In this document: positions 6,733-10,052 of the stretch, piece after piece
How the letters are laid out: the number at the start of each line of letters is the position of its first letter
Numbering within the stretch: position 1 is the stretch's first letter
DNA from: Larix sibirica
Taxonomy: Eukaryota > Streptophyta > Pinopsida > Pinales > Pinaceae
Direction: 5' to 3'
Assembly: GCA_004151065.3 (NCBI GenBank)
Contig: NWUY0300132152.1
Span: forward strand, 1-10,052
Length of the DNA stretch: 10,052 nt
The notes under the pieces: generated by a model
Seen by the model: the letters and a program-made list of their open reading frames with translations, nothing else
Told to the model about the DNA's origin: nothing
Databases searched by the model: none
Translations under genes and position numbers: made by a program

Positions 6733-6749
6733 TATATATATATATATAT
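6733..6749. repeat. TA dinucleotide microsatellite
   Basis: An uninterrupted (TA)8T run. On each side there is a copy of TTTTTGGACTA followed by C/T (about 6696-6707 and 6748-6759), so the microsatellite lies inside a short local duplication. Confidence 0.8.
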
Positions 6750-6820
6750 TTTTGGACTATCTAATATTTCAAGTATGAATTGTATTAGAAATTTATACGT
6801 ATTTGATTTTTTAATGAATG

Positions 6821-7399
6821 TTGTTGTATGCTCAAGTATACTTTACTTTCACTTTTAATTAGTGGTTTTGTATGCTCAAGTATACGTTACTTTTATTTTT
6901 AATTAATGGTTTTGTATGCTCGAGTATAGGTTATTTGAATTTTTAATGAATGGTATTGTACATGCTCAAGTACATAGATTACTTGCATTGTTAATTAATC
7001 TAATGTTTATATCTAGATTACTTGCATTTTTACCTAATGACCTGTTATAAGCTCATGTATATCTATGTACTTGCATTTTTAAATAATGGTGTTCTATGTT
7101 GAAGTATAGGTTACTTGTATTTTTCGTAAGAATGGCTTATTGTAAGCTCAAACATAAGTTATTTCAAGTATATTTTATATTCATTTTTAATGAATGGTAT
7201 TGTACATGTTCAAGTATACATTACTTACATTTTTAATAAATGACATGTTGTAAGCTCAAGTATATAGATTACTTGTATTTTTAAAGAATGGTGTTGTATG
7301 TCGAAGTATAAGTTACCTAAATTTTAAATTAATGACATATATTATGAGCTCATGTTCCTCTATATTACTTGCATTTATAAAAAATAGTTTTGTATGATG
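6821..7399. repeat. Diverged minisatellite, about 13 units of 39-62 bp
   Basis: Each unit resembles GTTTTGTATGCTCAAGTATA, then a GGTTACTTG-like stretch and a T-rich, ATTAATG-like end. Unit starts are about 6821, 6865, 6909, 6953, 7001, 7040, 7089, 7135, 7197, 7243, 7291, 7335 and 7388 (partial). The first three units are exactly 44 bp and most alike; later ones vary from 39 to 62 bp. Units at 7040, 7243 and 7335 share a start like ACATGTTGTAAGCTCA and are each followed by a unit starting like GTGTTGTATG (partial at 7388), while units at 6953 and 7197 share GTATTGTACATG. This suggests a higher-order repeat. The period is not a multiple of three and there is no open frame, so it is not coding. 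The sequence at 6771-6820 may be a more decayed unit. Confidence 0.85.
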
Positions 7400-7450
7400 T
7401 TCTTTTAATTAACATTTTCTCCTTGCTTTCCCAAGCATGCATCTCTCAAA

Positions 7451-7599
7451 GAACAAATATTTTTTAATACCTCAAATTACTATCCACTACTTAGAGTTGT
7501 TAAATCATAGAGGAACAAATATTTTTTAATGCCTCAAATTACTATCACCATACTCAACAAAATGTATGATTCACTACTTAGAGTTGTTAGATCATAGAG
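7451..7599. repeat. Tandem duplication, units of 62 and 87 bp
   Basis: Unit 1 (7451-7512) and unit 2 (7513-7599) both begin GAACAAATATTTTTTAAT and both contain CACTACTTAGAGTTGTTA, ending ATCATAGAG. Apart from one block they differ by only a few bases. Unit 2 holds about 25 extra bases after CTATCA (about 7547-7571), which were either lost from unit 1 or gained by unit 2. A third partial start (GAACAATTATG) follows at 7600. The high similarity makes this younger than the neighbouring minisatellite. Confidence 0.85.
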
Positions 7600-7605
7600 G
7601 AACAA

Positions 7606-8280
7606 TTATGCATTCCCATTTCCTTTATTCATCTACATGATGGATCACATATTCCTCTAGTGAAGAATATGGGTATTTATAAAAACTTTATTAGCTAAGT
7701 TAACCTCATTGTTTCATTGTGTTTATCTATTTGTTTATTTATATTGTGTGGATTTCATCTGTATACAATATCATTATAGTCAAATAAGCATATGCTTGTT
7801 TGAGATTATTATTTACCTTGTCAAATTGTCTTAAATATATATTATTGTCTCGTTTATATTAGTTTTAGGTACATATATTTGCATATTTTGTTTCCATATC
7901 AATGTTTTTCTATTATATTTATGAAATTTTCACTTTCTTATTTTTCTTAATCAATTTTAATTGTTTCTAATTGGATTATACTTTATTAGTTATATTTCTT
8001 TATAGTGAATAGGGCATAGTGCTTGAGAAACTACCTTGTCATTAAACACTTACAAAATCTTACTACCCTAAATAAAGATAAAGATGAAGATGGATATATA
8101 TATGTTTGTTTTGGTTTTTCATTTTCAAGTTTTAATTCGTTTAATATTTGTAATTTTTAAATGAGGGGTGGTACCTTTCTTGTTGAGAATAAATCACTTA
8201 ATTACTTTCTCAATACATATTCTTTGGAGTGTTTTTAACTCTATTTCTCCATTTTCATTAATTTGTTTGATGATGTAACC
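7606..8280. other. AT-rich non-coding stretch, nothing recognised
   Basis: No open frame of useful length, RNA gene, terminal inverted repeat or tandem repeat was recognised. There are short poly-T and TATA tracts only (for example ATATATATATG near 8095-8105). It could be intergenic or intronic. Confidence 0.5.
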
Positions 8281-8660
8281 TTTCAAGATATCTTTGGTTT
8301 TTTCTGCATAGATTCTATAAGTATTCATAATCCATAAAAGGCCCAAGAAAGTAATACATATTTATTTATCTCTTTAATGAGTGATATATCATTAATAGCC
8401 ATTTGTGAATTTGTGTTGTTAATGAAGATACCTGCATTGTAGGTTAATTATTTACTATATAATGTTTGAAGTTTTCTTTTGTTTTTTCCTTCATAAATTC
8501 CACAAGTATTTATTGTCCATAAAGAAAACAACATTGTCCAGGAAATTAACCCATCTTTCTTTATCTCTTTGATCAATGATATATCACCAAGTTTCATCTA
8601 TGAAATTATGTTGTTAATTCAAACATACCAAGTTGTTGTAGATTATTCATTCACTGAATT
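8281..8660. repeat. Diverged tandem duplication of about 185-195 bp
   Basis: Unit A (8281-8464) and unit B (8465-about 8660) align along their length in the same orientation. Shared landmarks in order are TTT(C/G)AAG at the start, GGTTTTTTC versus TGTTTTTTCC, CAAGTATTTATTGTCCATAAA versus TAAGTATTCATAATCCATAAA, TTTATCTCTTTRATSARTGATATATCA, a GAAATTATGTTGTTAAT-like block, and TTGTAG(G/A)TTA before a final ATTYAYT. Divergence with several short indels implies an old duplication. There is no coding frame; the source family is not recognised. Confidence 0.7.
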
Positions 8661-9263
8661 GATAGTTGGTAGACATGAATTGACATGATAGACTTCCATT
8701 GTCAATTGTAAGTTTTCCAATCAAATCCACAATGGATTATGGACTTAGATGTGAGTTTAGGTATTAATGTTTCATGTGAATGTGTGTGCCTCTATGAATA
8801 ACAATCTAATTAAACTCCAAGCATCCCAATGATAATTTTGGAATTCAAAATACCTTTATGCTTTCATGTTCATAATGCATATAGTTTCTTGAATGGATTT
8901 ACTAATATGGGTGTTTGGTGCTTGCTAGAAGTTGTTTTCAATGATCTTCAACCTATTTACATTGCAATTGATTGGTTGATGACAGATATGCATCCATATA
9001 TGTAAACTATTTATGGATTGTTTGAATCACAGAAGGCTTTGTAATTTCTATGAAATGAGTGAAGCCATCAAATATGCATTTGATCCTTCCCTATCATGAA
9101 TTATGAAATAGTAATTATATCACTTGGGCAATGAAATAAGTAATAGGTTTTTCTAGTTTTAAATTATTAGAATATCAAGGTTCATGAAGCTTATGCTAAT
9201 CATAGAAATTCGGGTAATTATGTAAGAAATTAACATAGTAGTTTAAACTTGGTTGGGAAATAT
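8661..9263. other. AT-rich non-coding stretch, nothing recognised
   Basis: Stops occur frequently in all frames and no repeat structure or RNA gene was recognised. It separates the 185-bp duplication from the short 33-bp repeats. Confidence 0.5.
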
Positions 9264-9341
9264 TTTTCCTTAAAGTCTTTACTTATTCAATAGTGTTTTC
9301 CCTTAAAGTCTTTACTTATTCAGTAGTGTTTTCCCTTAAAG
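9264..9341. repeat. Short tandem repeat, 2.4 copies of 33 bp
   Basis: TTTTCC(C)TTAAAGTCTTTACTTATTCA(A/G)TAGTG occurs at 9264-9295 and 9296-9328, followed by a partial copy TTTTCCCTTAAAG at 9329-9341. The two full copies differ by one substitution and one C, so the duplication is recent. Confidence 0.9.
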
Positions 9342-9462
9342 ATGGTTTGAAAAGAGAGTTATGAATATCATTTTAAAAGAAGAGTTATTTGTGAAATTAA
9401 GACAATACCTTGGAAGATAAGCTTGTTAACTCTTGCTTGTTGAAAAATAGATGTGTCCAACA

Positions 9463-9589
9463 TGTCATTTAAGAATGTTGAGAATATCTCTTTTGTTATG
9501 TTTGTGGAATAATATTAATATTTTTTGTCATTCAAGAACGTTGAGAAGAATTGTTTTGTTATGTTTGTGGAATAATACTAAGAATTTTT
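9463..9589. repeat. Tandem duplication of about 63 bp
   Basis: Units 9463-9525 and 9526-9589 share TGTCATT(T/C)AAGAA(T/C)GTTGAGAA at the start and TTTTGTTATGTTTGTGGAAT with ATAATA downstream. The plus-strand frame 9451-9669 stays open across both units because 63 is a multiple of three, giving the repeated peptide LLCLWNN. The product is cysteine-rich and has no family resemblance I recognise, so I treat the open frame as a by-product of the duplication. Confidence 0.85.
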
Positions 9590-9992
9590 GTGTTGTTTGT
9601 TATAAAAATCCTAGCAAAAAACTAATATGTGTGCTCACAATCTTTAGTATAGATTATTTTAATTTTTAATTAATGAAAATGAAAATTGGTTTTAAACTTC
9701 CAACACAATTACATGCAATATTATAATAAAATATATAATTTAATTAAACATTAAACAATTAACATTGTTTTAAACAAGTAGAAAATTAAATGTTTGATCA
9801 AATTGTAAATGTGACATAGTGGGATAAGGAAAGAGATATGAAATCTCTATTTATGCCTTTATTGACAACTTTCTAAAATGTTAGATAAAGAAAAGGTGAG
9901 GAAAAGGAAAGAAACATACATGAAAGATTACCTAGGACCTTATTAACAACTTTCTAAATTTGTAAGTTCATCAACAAATAATTAAACATTAC
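9590..9992. other. AT-rich non-coding stretch with a short dispersed repeat
   Basis: No gene is seen. CTTTATTGACAACTTTCTAAA (about 9857-9877) recurs as CTTATTAACAACTTTCTAAA (about 9939-9958). A 7-bp stem with 4-base loop (9753-9770) is weak in this composition. Confidence 0.45.
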
Positions 9993-10052
9993 TGTAATGT
10001 CCCTTGTTAGGAATTTTATTAAAATTGCAATTTTCCACTTTTTTCCTTGGTT
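9993..10052 (+). repeat. Possible start of an LTR at the right edge
   Basis: TGTAATGTCCC at 9993-10003 resembles the TGTAA(T/C)...CCC termini common to plant gypsy and copia LTRs, and composition changes slightly after it. Only 60 bases are available, and neither the other end nor a target duplication can be seen, so this is a guess from the terminal motif. Confidence 0.3.

Noticed and set aside
6821-7399. CRISPR-like spacing of repeats
   Set aside because: Repeat units are contiguous and diverged along their whole length with no constant repeat and variable spacer; the setting is a plant genome.
9753-9770. 7-bp stem with 4-base loop
   Set aside because: Stems of this length are expected by chance in such AT-rich sequence.

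Overview
This window looks like nuclear DNA from a plant with a large, repeat-rich genome. It is AT-rich and CpG-poor, has no intact gene, and is dominated by decayed plant LTR retrotransposons. The style of the Gag proteins resembles gymnosperm (conifer-type) elements as far as I can recall, but that placement is an inference and not secure. No bacterial gene organisation, rRNA, tRNA or CRISPR array is visible.

Left half (1-5626): two nested LTR retrotransposons, both on the minus strand. The older host is a Ty1/copia element (2230-5621). Read in its own direction, it has a 488-bp 5' LTR (5134-5621), a primer binding site for initiator tRNA-Met (5122-5133), Gag with a damaged zinc knuckle, an aspartic protease with a changed active site, an integrase that keeps D2-X35-E, and the first residues of reverse transcriptase. 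Reverse transcriptase stops abruptly at 2230. That is exactly where a second element begins, with a 645-bp LTR (1585-2229) bounded by TGTTGG and CCAACA. The second element is Ty3/gypsy-like. Continuing in its direction it has a possible primer binding site (1565-1582), a small unrecognised ORF with four stops (1047-1538), and a Gag pseudogene (208-969) that breaks off near 213, perhaps at a third insertion. The inferred order of events is copia insertion, then gypsy insertion into copia reverse transcriptase, then perhaps another insertion into gypsy gag. Reverse transcriptase/RNase H of both elements, and their 3' LTRs, would lie to the left of the window.

Right half (5627-10052): AT-rich sequence without a convincing gene. 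It holds a strong 26-bp hairpin (6524-6549), a TA microsatellite (6733-6749), a 13-unit diverged tandem array with a basic period of about 44-48 bp and signs of a higher-order pattern (6821-7399), and four separate local tandem duplications (7451-7599, 8281-8660, 9264-9341, 9463-9589). At the right edge, TGTAATGTCCC at 9993 may be the start of another LTR. A weak coding-like reading at 5633-5929 is unidentified.

Nothing here is likely to be expressed as a functional protein. The interest lies in the nesting, in the extra ORF between primer site and gag of the gypsy element, and in the layered tandem repeats.
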